64,000 bases of DNA. Origin: Paracoccaceae bacterium. Its GTDB lineage: Bacteria; Pseudomonadota; Alphaproteobacteria; Rhodobacterales; Rhodobacteraceae. Shown here in pieces: positions 15,380 to 24,304 of the stretch. The stretch covers positions 1-64,000 of the forward strand of contig JANQRL010000032.1 in the NCBI GenBank assembly GCA_028284605.1. Direction: 5' to 3'. Under the pieces are notes generated by a model. It was not told where the DNA came from and searched no databases. It worked only from the letters and a program-made list of their open reading frames with translations. The position numbers and the translations under genes were made by a program. Each line of letters opens with the position of its first letter. The stretch's first letter is position 1.

Positions 15380-18300
15380 CTAATCCACCGCGCCCCAACC
15401 ACCCCCGCCTGGCGTCTCCATGACAAAGGCCGCGCCGGCGGGCAGGTCGATCTCGGCGTTGCCCGGCAGGTCGATGCGCTCCCCGTCCGGCATCTCTGCC
15501 CGGTTCCCGCCCACCGCCCCGTCCGCACCACCGGCGACGCCAAACGGCGGCACCACCCGATGACCCGACAGCGTCGTGACCGTGACCGGCGTCAGGAACC
15601 GGAGCCGCCTGAGCGCGCCGTGACCGCCGCGCCAGTGCCCGGCCCCGCCGGAGCCTTCGCGGATCGCGAAGGTCTCCAGTCGCACCGGAAACCGGCGTTC
15701 GAGGATTTCGGGGTCGGTCATTCGGGTGTTCGTCATATGCCCCTGCACCGCGTCGCAGCCCGGGAACCCGTCGCCGGCCCCGGTGCCTCCGGCAATGGTC
15801 TCGTAGTTCTGAAACTCGTCGTTGCCCCAGACGAAATTGTTCATCGTCGCCTGACTTCCCGCCAGCACGCCCAGCGCCCCATAGAGCGCGTTGCACGCCG
15901 CCTGGCTGACCTCGGTATTGCCCGCGATGACCGCGGCCGGCGGGCGCGGGTTCAGCATCGAGCCTTCGGGGACGATGATCCGCAAGGGGCGCAGGCAGCC
16001 CTCGTTCAGCGGAATGTCGGTGCCGACGAGGGTGCGGAAGACATAGAGGACCACGGCGCGGCACACGGCCTTGGGCGCGTTGTAGTTGCCCTCGTGCTGC
16101 GCAGAGGTGCCGGTGAAGTCGATCTCCGCCCTCCGCGCCTCCCGATCCACCCGAACCGCAACCTCGATCCGCTGGCCGGTATCCATAGCGTAGCTGAACG
16201 CCCCGTCGCGGAGCCGGTCGATGACGCGGGCGACGCTCTCCGCCGCGTTGTCCTGAACATGGGCCATATAGGCGGTCACGACCTCGGCGCCGTAATGGTC
16301 GCAGACCTTCAGAAGCTCGCGCTTGCCGGTCTCGTTGGCCGCCACCTGAGCCTTGAGATCGGCCATGTTCTGGTCCGGATTGCGGCAGGGATAGCGGCCG
16401 GAGGCAAGGACCGCGCGGGCCTCTTCCTCCAGGAGCCGGCCTTTCGAGACCAGCTTCGCCAGGTCGATCAGCACGCCTTCCTCCTCGATATGGGTGCTGT
16501 CGGGGGGAGCGCTGCCCGGAGTGCGGCCGCCGATATCGGCGTGATGCCCCCGGGAACCGAGCCAGAAGGCCGGGCGGCCGGCGACGAAGACCGGGGTGAC
16601 GACGGTCACATCGGGCAGGTGGGTGCCGCCGTTATAGGGCGAGTTCAGCATATAGGCGTCGCCATCGGCGATGCCGGGCACCTGCGCCATCACCGTCTTG
16701 ATGCTGTCCGACATGGAGCCGAGATGGACCGGGACATGGGGCGCATTGGCCACAAGATCGCCCGCCGCGTCGAAGATCGCGCAGGAAAAATCCAGACGTT
16801 CCTTGATGTTGACCGACCAGGAGGTGTTGGCGAGCGTGGCCCCCATCTGGTCGGCCACGGACATGAAGAGGTTCGACATGACCTCAAGCACCACCGGATC
16901 GGCCTCGGTTCCGGCGGCGGAAGGGCGGGGGGCGGGGCCGGTGCGGTCGAGGATCAGGTTGCCATATTCGTCGATCCGGGCGCGCCAGCCGGGTTCGATC
17001 ACGTTGGTCCCGGTGGGTTCAGTCAGGATAGCGGGGCCATCGACGCTTTGCCCCGCGCCAATCTCTCCCCGGTCGTAGAGCGGCGCGTTGCCCTGCCCGT
17101 GAATCGGAATATGAGCAAGCGGTTGCGGTAGACCCTCGGGGCGGGGCATGTCGGGTAGAGCGTCGAGCCGGCCAATGGCCTCGGCCGAGAGCATTTCGAA
17201 GAGGATCGCCCGTTCCGGCGAGGTGAAGCCGAACCGCGCCAGATGAGCGGCCTCGAAGGCCGCACGCATCTCGGCCTCGGTGCCCCAGTCGATCTCCAGC
17301 GCATGGTGCGCGCCGTCATAGCGGAGTTGTGCACGGGCAGCGATGCGGGCGGTTTCGACCTCCTGTACGGTGAGTTCGGCACGGGCCGCGGCGCGGAGCC
17401 GGCCGAGGGCGGCCTCGGCGGCGTCCATGTCTTCGAGCGGCGCGTCGTGCTGGGCCTCGCGGAGCGCACGGATTTCGGCGAGCCCCATCCCGTAGGCCGA
17501 GAGCACTCCGGCGAAGGGGTGGATCAGCACCCGGGACATGCCGAGCGCATCGGCCACGAGGCAGGCGTGCTGGCCCCCCGCCCCGCCGAAACATTGCAGG
17601 GTGTAGCCGGTCACGTCATGGCCGCGCTCGACGCTGATCTTCTTGATCGCGTTGGCCATGTTGTCGACGGCGATGCGGAGAAACCCCTCGGCCATGTCCT
17701 CGGGGCTGCGTTCGGGCTCGCCGGTGGCGGCGGCGATCTCTGCGGCGAGCCGGGCGAAGCCGGATCGAACCGCCTCCACATCGAGGGGCTCGTCACCGCC
17801 GGGACCGAAGACCGCCGGGAAATGGTCCGGGTTCAGCTTGCCCAGCATGACGTTGCAATCGGTCACCGTGAGCGGCCCGCCGCGGCGGTAGCAGGCGGGG
17901 CCTGGATCGGCGCCGGCGCTTTCCGGGCCGACCTGAAACCGGCCATCCTCGAACTTGCAGATCGACCCTCCGCCCGCGGCCACCGTATGAATGTCCATCA
18001 TCGGGGCGCGCATCCGGACGCCGGCCACTTCGGTCTCAAAGGAGCGTTCGTAGGTGCCGGCATAATGGCTGACATCGGTCGACGTGCCGCCCATGTCGAA
18101 GCCGATGAGCCGGTCGAAACCTGCCGCCTCGCCGGTCTTGGCCATGCCGACAATGCCGCCCGCCGGGCCGGAGAGGATCGCGTCCTTGCCCTGAAAGCGC
18201 ATCGCATCGGTGAGCCCGCCGGAGGATTGCATGAAGAGGAGCCGCTTCGCGACAATCCCGACATCGAGGGCCCCCGCGACCTGGGCCACATAACGGCGCA

Positions 18301-18943
18301 GGATCGGGGAGAGATAGGCATCGACCACCGTCGTGTCGCCGCGACCCACGAGCTTGGCTAGCCGCGAGACCTCGTGGCTGACCGAGACCTGGGTGAAGCC
18401 CTCCTCCCGCGCGATCTCGGCGGCGCGGGTCTCATGCGCCGGGTTCAGCCAGGCATGGAGGAAGGCGATGGCGGTGGCGGTGATGCCCCGCGCCTTGGCT
18501 GAGCGCAGCGCGGCGCGCACCGCCTCCTCGTCTAGCGGGGTCAGGACCCCACCCTCGGCGTCGAGGCGTTCGGGCACTTCCGCGACCTCCCGGTAGAGCA
18601 GTTCGGGCCGCTGAATATGCAGATCGAAAAGCCTGGGCCGGGTCTGGTAGCCGATCTGGAGGAGATCGCCGAACCCTTCGGTGATCAGCAGCAGAACCGG
18701 CTCGCCCTTGCGTTCCAGAAGCGCATTGGTCGCGACGGTCGTGCCCATCTTCACGGCGCCGATGGAGCCTTCGCGGCCAAATTCGGCGCCCATGAATTGC
18801 CGGATACCCTCGACGGCGGCGTCAGCGTAGCGCTCCGGGTTCTCGGAGAGGAGCTTCATCGTCTCCAGGGAACCGTCCGGCCGGCGGGCGACGATGTCGG
18901 TGAACGTCCCGCCCCGGTCGATCCAGAAATCCCAGGCGCTCAT
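15380..18943 (-). CDS. Fused hydantoinase A/B (5-oxoprolinase-like)
   Basis: A 1187-residue ATP-dependent amidohydrolase in which the HyuA-type subunit (about residues 1-670, starting [19 protein letters not shown], with [14 protein letters not shown] and [18 protein letters not shown]) is fused to the HyuB-type subunit (from about 680, with [21 protein letters not shown] and [11 protein letters not shown]). This layout is that of eukaryotic-type 5-oxoprolinase; substrates in the family are 5-oxoproline, hydantoins and related cyclic amides. It lies downstream of and in the same direction as puuD, 240 bp away, so a role with purine-derived cyclic ureides is possible but not shown. GGAGGGG precedes the start. 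Confidence 0.88.
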   Translation of the reverse strand: MSAWDFWIDRGGTFTDIVARRPDGSLETMKLLSENPERYADAAVEGIRQFMGAEFGREGSIGAVKMGTTVATNALLERKGEPVLLLITEGFGDLLQIGYQTRPRLFDLHIQRPELLYREVAEVPERLDAEGGVLTPLDEEAVRAALRSAKARGITATAIAFLHAWLNPAHETRAAEIAREEGFTQVSVSHEVSRLAKLVGRGDTTVVDAYLSPILRRYVAQVAGALDVGIVAKRLLFMQSSGGLTDAMRFQGKDAILSGPAGGIVGMAKTGEAAGFDRLIGFDMGGTSTDVSHYAGTYERSFETEVAGVRMRAPMMDIHTVAAGGGSICKFEDGRFQVGPESAGADPGPACYRRGGPLTVTDCNVMLGKLNPDHFPAVFGPGGDEPLDVEAVRSGFARLAAEIAAATGEPERSPEDMAEGFLRIAVDNMANAIKKISVERGHDVTGYTLQCFGGAGGQHACLVADALGMSRVLIHPFAGVLSAYGMGLAEIRALREAQHDAPLEDMDAAEAALGRLRAAARAELTVQEVETARIAARAQLRYDGAHHALEIDWGTEAEMRAAFEAAHLARFGFTSPERAILFEMLSAEAIGRLDALPDMPRPEGLPQPLAHIPIHGQGNAPLYDRGEIGAGQSVDGPAILTEPTGTNVIEPGWRARIDEYGNLILDRTGPAPRPSAAGTEADPVVLEVMSNLFMSVADQMGATLANTSWSVNIKERLDFSCAIFDAAGDLVANAPHVPVHLGSMSDSIKTVMAQVPGIADGDAYMLNSPYNGGTHLPDVTVVTPVFVAGRPAFWLGSRGHHADIGGRTPGSAPPDSTHIEEEGVLIDLAKLVSKGRLLEEEARAVLASGRYPCRNPDQNMADLKAQVAANETGKRELLKVCDHYGAEVVTAYMAHVQDNAAESVARVIDRLRDGAFSYAMDTGQRIEVAVRVDREARRAEIDFTGTSAQHEGNYNAPKAVCRAVVLYVFRTLVGTDIPLNEGCLRPLRIIVPEGSMLNPRPPAAVIAGNTEVSQAACNALYGALGVLAGSQATMNNFVWGNDEFQNYETIAGGTGAGDGFPGCDAVQGHMTNTRMTDPEILERRFPVRLETFAIREGSGGAGHWRGGHGALRRLRFLTPVTVTTLSGHRVVPPFGVAGGADGAVGGNRAEMPDGERIDLPGNAEIDLPAGAAFVMETPGGGGWGAVD

Positions 18944-18984
18944 GTCCCCTCCGTGAAATCAGCCGTAGCGGCCAGCGATCGCCG

Positions 18985-19011
18985 GCATGACCGACGCAGA
19001 GCCGGTCATGC
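18985..19011. promoter_or_regulatory. Inverted repeat upstream of the hydantoinase gene
   Basis: GCATGACCG and CGGTCATGC form 9-base arms separated by 9 bases, 42 bp upstream of the hydantoinase start and 174 bp after the puuD stop. It could be an operator or a terminator stem. There is no T-run on either strand. The rest of the 240-bp spacer is GC-rich with no recognisable gene. Confidence 0.4.
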
Positions 19012-19184
19012 AGGACAAGGATGCGTCATGCCGCCATAAACCCGGTCTAGCCCGGAGCGCGGATGGGGGGAAGGCGGAGTGCGGCGGGCCGGCTCGCGGG
19101 ACGGCCCCGGGCCGGCATCCGCAGCGGGGCGCCAGACCCTGGCAAGGGTTTGCCGCCCGCGAGGACGGTTCCTGCCGGGTGCCG

Positions 19185-20408
19185 CTATCCGGCCCCGGCC
19201 CGATACCAGGCCACCAGCACCGCGCGGTCCTCCGCCGTCAGCCAGTTCACCGTGGCCGGCGGCATCGCGTGGCTGACGCCCGACTGCAGGTAGATGTCGC
19301 GGGCATGGCGAGCCACGTCAGCCTCTGTTTCGAGCCACACGCCCTTGGGCGCCGACGCGAGACCGGTCCAGAACACCTCCCGCGCATGGCACATCGAGCA
19401 GGCGCTGATCACCAGATCATAGGCCTCCTCGAACCCCTCTGCCTCCGCGAAGCGCGCCTCGTGGGGCGCCATCTGGCGCGCCTCGGCTTCGTCCCAGGTC
19501 TCGGTGCCGCCGAGGGTGGAGAGCCAGACGATGGCGAGGAAGATCGCGACCGTGGCCGCCCAGGTCCAGTTCGGGCGGCCCTTGCGCGCGTGCATGGTGT
19601 TGAAATAGTGCCGGATCGTGACGCCCATCAGGAAGGTCAGCCCGGCGATCAGCCAGGCGTACTCGGTGCCGAAGGCGAGCGGGTAATGGCCCGACAGCAT
19701 CAGGAAGATGACCGGCAGGGTCAGGTAGTTGTTATGGGTCGAGCGCAGCTTGGCGATCTTGCCGTACTTGGCGTCCGGCGTGCGGCCGGCCTTGAGATCG
19801 GCCACCACGATCTTCTGGTTCGGGATGATGATGAAGAAGACATTGGCGGACATGATCGTCGCCGTGAAGGCGCCCAGATGCAGCAGCGCCGCGCGGCCGG
19901 TGAAGACCTGATTATAGCCCCAACTCATCACCATCAGGAGCACGAAAAGGAGCAGCATGAGCACCGTTGGCCGGTCGCCGAGGGGCGATTTGCACAGGAG
20001 GTCGTAGATGATCCAGCCAACGGCGAGCGATCCGGCGGAGATCAGGACCGCCTGCCAGACCAGCAGATCGGCCTTGGCCGGATCGACCAGGTAGAGCTCG
20101 GCACCGAGCCAGTAGACCACGGCGAGCAGTGCCGCGCCGGAGAGCCAGGTCGCGTAGCTCTCCCATTTGAACCAGGTCAGGTGTTCCGGCATCGCCTCGG
20201 GCGCCACGAGGTATTTCTGGATATGGTAGAAGCCACCGCCATGGACCTGCCATTCCTCGCCATCGGCCGGGCCGGGAACGTTGCGGTTCAGGCCGAGATC
20301 GAGGGCGATGAAATAGAACGAGGAGCCGATCCAGGCGATTGCCGTGATGACATGGAGCCAGCGGATCGCGAACTCCACCCAATCCATGAGGATCACCGCA
20401 TCGGTCAT
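19185..20408 (-). CDS. puuD: Membrane urate oxidase PuuD with cytochrome c domain
   Basis: A 407-residue urate hydroxylase/oxidase of the PuuD type, converting urate to 5-hydroxyisourate at the membrane. About eight membrane segments (WVEFAIRWLHVITAIAWIGS at the start; HLGAFTATIMSANVFFIIIPNQKI and SGHYPLAFGTEYAWLI further on) are followed by a C-terminal cytochrome c domain with the haem motif CSMCH. Electrons would go to the respiratory chain instead of forming hydrogen peroxide. Its start overlaps the end of the VOC gene, and uraH lies just upstream, so the first two urate steps are co-expressed. Confidence 0.93.
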   Translation of the reverse strand: MTDAVILMDWVEFAIRWLHVITAIAWIGSSFYFIALDLGLNRNVPGPADGEEWQVHGGGFYHIQKYLVAPEAMPEHLTWFKWESYATWLSGAALLAVVYWLGAELYLVDPAKADLLVWQAVLISAGSLAVGWIIYDLLCKSPLGDRPTVLMLLLFVLLMVMSWGYNQVFTGRAALLHLGAFTATIMSANVFFIIIPNQKIVVADLKAGRTPDAKYGKIAKLRSTHNNYLTLPVIFLMLSGHYPLAFGTEYAWLIAGLTFLMGVTIRHYFNTMHARKGRPNWTWAATVAIFLAIVWLSTLGGTETWDEAEARQMAPHEARFAEAEGFEEAYDLVISACSMCHAREVFWTGLASAPKGVWLETEADVARHARDIYLQSGVSHAMPPATVNWLTAEDRAVLVAWYRAGAG

Positions 20409-20785
20409 GGCCCGGCCTCGACGCGCTCAATGAACTCGATCCGATTGCCGAACGGGTCGGCGCCGTAGCCCCGGATCAGGCCGGGCAGGTCCTCGGCCTT
20501 CGAGAAGACCTCGCCGGCGGCGCGCAGATCGGCGGCGAGGGCGGCGAGGTCCGGGGTCAGGAAGGCCGGGTGCGCCTTCTTGGCCGGGGCGAAGGGTTCC
20601 TCGATGCCGATATGGAGCGAGAGGCTGCCCGAGGTCAGCCAGAAGCCGCCGCGGGGTTTCAGCACATCAGGCTTCTCGATCTCAGTCATGCCGAGAAGGC
20701 CGATGAAATAGGTGCGGGCCCTCTCCTCGCCGCCCTTCGGGATGGCGAGCTGCACATGGTCCAGACCTGTGATCTCGATCCCCAT
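20405..20785 (-). CDS. VOC-family (glyoxalase fold) protein in the urate operon
   Basis: A 126-residue single vicinal-oxygen-chelate module: LDHVQLAIPKGGEERARTYFIGLLGM at the N-terminus, LHIGIEEPFAPAKKAHPAFL in the middle, and the closing GYGADPFGNRIEFIE with the metal-ligand-like glutamate. Its ends overlap uraH and puuD, so it is made with the urate-degrading enzymes. No step of the known urate-to-ureidoglycolate route is missing from this locus, so its function is open. It may act on a side product or be a binding or repair protein. Confidence 0.82.
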   Translation of the reverse strand: MGIEITGLDHVQLAIPKGGEERARTYFIGLLGMTEIEKPDVLKPRGGFWLTSGSLSLHIGIEEPFAPAKKAHPAFLTPDLAALAADLRAAGEVFSKAEDLPGLIRGYGADPFGNRIEFIERVEAGP

Positions 20786-21138
20786 CAGCTTCCCCGATAG
20801 GTCGAATAGCCGTAGGGCGAGAGCAGCAGCGGCACATGGTAATGCGCGTCCTCGGCCATGCCGAAGCGGATCGGCACTTCGTCGAGGAAGAGCGGCTCGG
20901 CCCCGGCCTGGCCGGTGGCGCGGAGATAGGCGCCGGCGGCGAAGACCAACTCGTAACTCCCGGTCGCGAAAGCCTCCTTCGGCAGGATGGGGGCGTCGGT
21001 GCGGCCGTCTTCATTGGTCACCGTCTCGGCGATCTTCTCCCGCCCCGCGCCGAGCCTGTAGAGCGTGATCGCCAGCCCCGCTGCCGGGCAGCCGCGGGCG
21101 GTGTCGAGCACATGGGTCGTCAGATATCCGTCGGCCAT
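20785..21138 (-). CDS. uraH: 5-hydroxyisourate hydrolase
   Basis: A 117-residue transthyretin-related HIU hydrolase, which opens 5-hydroxyisourate to OHCU. It has the expected [17 protein letters not shown] near the N-terminus, a central [24 protein letters not shown] and the diagnostic C-terminal YRGS. The start at 21138 fits the family length and is preceded by GGGGCGGCG. It overlaps the VOC gene by one base and is divergent from the allantoinase gene across 112 bp that must hold both promoters. Confidence 0.94.
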   Translation of the reverse strand: MADGYLTTHVLDTARGCPAAGLAITLYRLGAGREKIAETVTNEDGRTDAPILPKEAFATGSYELVFAAGAYLRATGQAGAEPLFLDEVPIRFGMAEDAHYHVPLLLSPYGYSTYRGS

Positions 21139-21250
21139 CGCCGCCCCTTTCCCTGGCCGACCGACTTTCCAGTGCTTTGCGCGCGCTTGCAAGCCCCGGC
21201 CAAGGGGCGGTAAGGGTTTTCGGTCCCAACAGAGCCGCTTCGAGGTGCCC

Positions 21251-22672
21251 ATGCCCGACCGCTATCCGCGCGACATGCACGGCTATGGCCCGACGCCGCC
21301 GGACCCGCGCTGGCCGGGCGGGGCCAGGGTCGCCGTGTCACTGGTGCTGAACTACGAGGAGGGCGGCGAGAACGCGATCCTGCACGGCGACATCGCCTCG
21401 GAGGCCTTCCTGTCGGACATCCCCGGCGCACAGCCGTGGCCCGGGCAGCGGCATCTCAACATGGAGTCAGTCTACGAATACGGCGCCCGGGCCGGGTTCT
21501 GGCGGCTGCATCGATTGCTCACCGCGCGCGGAGTTCCGGTGACGGTCTACGGCGTGGCCACGGCCATGGCGCGGGGTCCGGCCCAGGTCGCCGCGATGCA
21601 GCAGGCCGGCTGGGAGATCGCCAGCCACGGGCTCAAATGGGTCGAGCACAAGGACATGACCGAAGCCGAGGAGGCCGCGCAGATGGCGGCGGCGATCCGG
21701 CTTCATGAGGAGATCACCGGCGAGAAACCTCATGGATGGTACACCGGCCGTTGCTCGGAAAACACGCTGAAACTGGCCGCGCGGACCGGGCTCTTTGCCT
21801 GGGTGTCCGACACGATGGACGACGACCTGCCCTATTGGCGGCGCATCGAGGGGCGCGACCAGCTTGTGATCCCCTACACGCTTGAGACCAACGATATGCG
21901 GTTCTCGACGGCGCCCGGCTGGGTCACAGGGCGGGATTTCGGCGACTACCTTTGCGACAGCTACGATGTGCTGTTGGCCGAGGCGGAGGCCGGGCGGTCG
22001 GCAATGATGAGCGTCGGGCTGCACTGCCGGCTGGTCGGACGGCCGGGCAAGATCGCCGGCCTGATCCGGTTCCTCGACCATCTCGAGGCGCGCGGCGGCG
22101 CCTGGGTGGCGCGGCGGATCGATATCGCCCGGCATTGGGCCGAGCACCATCCACCCGAGGCACGGGAGCGGCCGAGCGAGATGGACCGGGCGACCTTCGT
22201 GGAGCGCTTCGGCGGCATCTTCGAGCATTCGCCCTGCGTGGCGGAGCGGGCCTATGAGCTGGAACTGGGTCCCGCGCACGATACCGCCGTGGGGCTGCAC
22301 TCCGCGCTCTGCCGGGCGTTCCGTGCGGGCGGCGACGAGGAGCGGCTCGGCGTGCTCACCGCCCATCCCGATCTCGCCGGGAAGCTCGCCGCCGCGAAAC
22401 GGCTGACGGCGGAAAGCACGGCGGAGCAGTCCAGCGCCGGCCTCGACGCCCTGACCGACGCCGAGCGCGCCGAGTTCACCACGCTCAACGCCAAATATAT
22501 GGAAATCCACGGCTTTCCTTTCATCATCGCGGTACGGGACCATGACAAGGCCGGCATTCTCGCCGCCTTTCGCGCCCGGATCGACAATGACAGTGCGACG
22601 GAGTTCGTTACCGCCTGCGCCCAGGTCGAGCGCATCGCGCGGCTGCGGCTCGACGCGCTCCTGCCCCAGTAG
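21251..22672 (+). CDS. puuE: Allantoinase (PuuE) fused to OHCU decarboxylase (UraD)
   Basis: A 473-residue bifunctional protein. Residues about 1-305 form a polysaccharide-deacetylase-type allantoinase ([46 protein letters not shown]). The C-terminal 160 residues are an OHCU decarboxylase with [21 protein letters not shown]-like, [19 protein letters not shown] and [14 protein letters not shown] motifs. The fusion joins the step that makes S-allantoin to the one that hydrolyses it to allantoate. ATG at 21251 gives a proper N-terminus. Allantoicase follows 12 bp downstream. Confidence 0.93.
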   Translation: MPDRYPRDMHGYGPTPPDPRWPGGARVAVSLVLNYEEGGENAILHGDIASEAFLSDIPGAQPWPGQRHLNMESVYEYGARAGFWRLHRLLTARGVPVTVYGVATAMARGPAQVAAMQQAGWEIASHGLKWVEHKDMTEAEEAAQMAAAIRLHEEITGEKPHGWYTGRCSENTLKLAARTGLFAWVSDTMDDDLPYWRRIEGRDQLVIPYTLETNDMRFSTAPGWVTGRDFGDYLCDSYDVLLAEAEAGRSAMMSVGLHCRLVGRPGKIAGLIRFLDHLEARGGAWVARRIDIARHWAEHHPPEARERPSEMDRATFVERFGGIFEHSPCVAERAYELELGPAHDTAVGLHSALCRAFRAGGDEERLGVLTAHPDLAGKLAAAKRLTAESTAEQSSAGLDALTDAERAEFTTLNAKYMEIHGFPFIIAVRDHDKAGILAAFRARIDNDSATEFVTACAQVERIARLRLDALLPQ

Positions 22673-22684
22673 AAGGCCCCGAAA

Positions 22685-23704
22685 ATGCCCACGATCGAAA
22701 CGCTCAACCCCGATGTCCCGCTCTTTGCCCGGACCGGCATCAATCTGGCCTCCGCCGGCCTCGGCGCCCGGGCCGTGAGCGCGACGGACGAGTTCTTCGC
22801 GCCCTTGGAACGGATGCTTCAGGACAGCGAGCCGGTCTTCATCGAGGGCAGGTTCGACGATCATGGCAAGTGGATGGACGGATGGGAGACGCGGCGCCGG
22901 CGCGACGGCGGCAACGATCACGCGGTGATCGCGCTGGCCGCGCAGGGGCGGGTGCTGGGCTTTGACGTGGCCACGACGCATTTCACCGGCAATTTCGCCC
23001 CCGCCGTGCGGATCGAGGCGGCAGGACCGCTCGACGGCGACCCGGATGCGGAGACGACCTGGGTCACGATCCTGCCGCACCGGCCGCTGGGGCCGGACGC
23101 GAATCACTTCTTCCGCTGCGAGAATTTCGAGAGCTGGTCTCACTTGCGGATCAGCATCTACCCCGATGGCGGTATTGCGCGGCTCAGGGTCTTCGGCGTG
23201 CCGGAGCTCGATGCGGTGAACCGGCGGGGCGAGCTCGATCTGGCGGCGGCGCTGAACGGGGGCCGCATCCTGGCCTTCTCGGATGCCCATTACGGCGATT
23301 ACCACCGCCTGCTGGCGCCCGGGCGCGGCGTCAATATGGGCGACGGCTGGGAGACGCGGCGCCGGCGCGAGCCCGGCTTCGACTGGATGGTGCTGGCCCT
23401 CGGCGCGCGCGGCGAGGTCAGTAAGATCGTCGTGGACACCGCCCATTTCAAAGGCAACTTCCCGGACAATTGCTGGCTCCAGGCGGTGGATATGGCGGCC
23501 TTCGGCGACGGGCTGACCGATGCGCTGGTCACCGATTCGATGTTCTGGAAGACGCTGATGCAGCCGCAGAAGCTCGGGCCGGACCGGGTGCATGAGTTCC
23601 GGGACGAGGTCGTGGAGCTGGGGCCGGTCACCCATGTGCGGTTCAACATCGATCCCGATGGCGGGGTGTCGCGGCTCAGGCTCTTCGGGACGCTGGTGCA
23701 GTGA
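22685..23704 (+). CDS. alc: Allantoicase
   Basis: A 339-residue allantoicase, hydrolysing allantoate to ureidoglycolate and urea. It has the two tandem allantoicase domains of the family: WMDGWETRRRR plus FDVATTHFTGNFAP in the first, and GDGWETRRRREPGFDWM plus VVDTAHFKGNFPDNCW in the second. The stop codon overlaps the GTG start of the ureidoglycolate lyase gene. Its urea product links this locus to the urease genes at the end of the window. Confidence 0.95.
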   Translation: MPTIETLNPDVPLFARTGINLASAGLGARAVSATDEFFAPLERMLQDSEPVFIEGRFDDHGKWMDGWETRRRRDGGNDHAVIALAAQGRVLGFDVATTHFTGNFAPAVRIEAAGPLDGDPDAETTWVTILPHRPLGPDANHFFRCENFESWSHLRISIYPDGGIARLRVFGVPELDAVNRRGELDLAAALNGGRILAFSDAHYGDYHRLLAPGRGVNMGDGWETRRRREPGFDWMVLALGARGEVSKIVVDTAHFKGNFPDNCWLQAVDMAAFGDGLTDALVTDSMFWKTLMQPQKLGPDRVHEFRDEVVELGPVTHVRFNIDPDGGVSRLRLFGTLVQ

Positions 23705-24189
23705 GAGAAATCGTCGCGGCGCCTTTAACGACTGGGGCCTTCGCACCCTTCGGCGATGTGATCGAGGCGGCGGGGGCGCCGGACAGACTGATCAATCAGG
23801 GGCGCTGCGGGCGCTGGCACGATCTGGCACGGCTCGATTGCGATCGCGAGGCGCGGATCGGGATCTCGGTTTTCGAAAGCGAGGTGGCGGAGCTGCCGCT
23901 CAGCCTGGAGATGGTCGAACGGCACCCGCTCGGCGCCCAGGCGTTCCTGCCGATGACGGAGCATCCGTTTCTGGTGGTCGTTGCGCCGGATAGCGGGGGC
24001 GTGCCGGGGGATCCGCTAGCCTTCATCGCTGCGCCGGGTCAAGGGGTCAATTACCGCGCCGGCACCTGGCACGGCGTGCTGACGCCACTCCATGCGCCCG
24101 GGCGGTTCGCGGTGGTGGACCGGATCGGCGACGGCGCGAACCTCGAAGAGCATTGGTTCGATACCCCCTGGCTCATCCGTCCGGGTTAG
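23701..24189 (+). CDS. allA: Ureidoglycolate lyase
   Basis: A 162-residue ureidoglycolate lyase (AllA, cupin fold) splitting ureidoglycolate into glyoxylate and urea. Family features are FAPFGDVIEA near the start, RHPLGAQAFLPM, and the active-site region GQGVNYRAGTWHGVLTPL. The GTG start at 23701 overlaps the allantoicase stop. It is the last gene of the ureide operon and is followed by a palindrome array shared with the convergent GH38 gene. Confidence 0.93.
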   Translation: MREIVAAPLTTGAFAPFGDVIEAAGAPDRLINQGRCGRWHDLARLDCDREARIGISVFESEVAELPLSLEMVERHPLGAQAFLPMTEHPFLVVVAPDSGGVPGDPLAFIAAPGQGVNYRAGTWHGVLTPLHAPGRFAVVDRIGDGANLEEHWFDTPWLIRPG

Positions 24190-24192
24190 GAG

Positions 24193-24299
24193 CGATCCTT
24201 CGACGAAGGATCGGGCAAATTCTCTGCGAAGAATTTGACGCGCCCGAAGGGCGCAAAAGGTCTTTGGAAAGACCTTGCAAATCGCTTCGAAGCGATTTG
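24193..24299. repeat. Five-palindrome array between convergent genes
   Basis: Five hairpins: 24193-24213 (arms CGATCCTTC, loop GAC), 24216-24237 (CAAATTCT, imperfect core), 24240-24254 (GCGCCC, loop GAA), 24257-24276 (AAGGTCTTT, centre GG) and 24278-24299 (half-site CAAATCGCTTC, perfect). The last three slots mirror those of the array at 15272-15374 in order and type with different arm sequences. It fills the gap between convergent allA and GH38 genes. Confidence 0.85.
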
Positions 24300-24304
24300 G
24301 CCCT

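Noticed and set aside
15290-17131. 613-codon open frame on the plus strand opposite the hydantoinase gene
   Set aside because: It is the antisense shadow of a well-supported 1187-residue gene. High GC gives long open frames on both strands, and its translation has no recognisable domain.
21141-21210. CCGCCCCTT ... AAGGGGCGG inverted repeat between uraH and puuE
   Set aside because: The left arm coincides with the purine-rich ribosome-binding site of uraH, and the arms are 52 bp apart, so symmetry is probably accidental.
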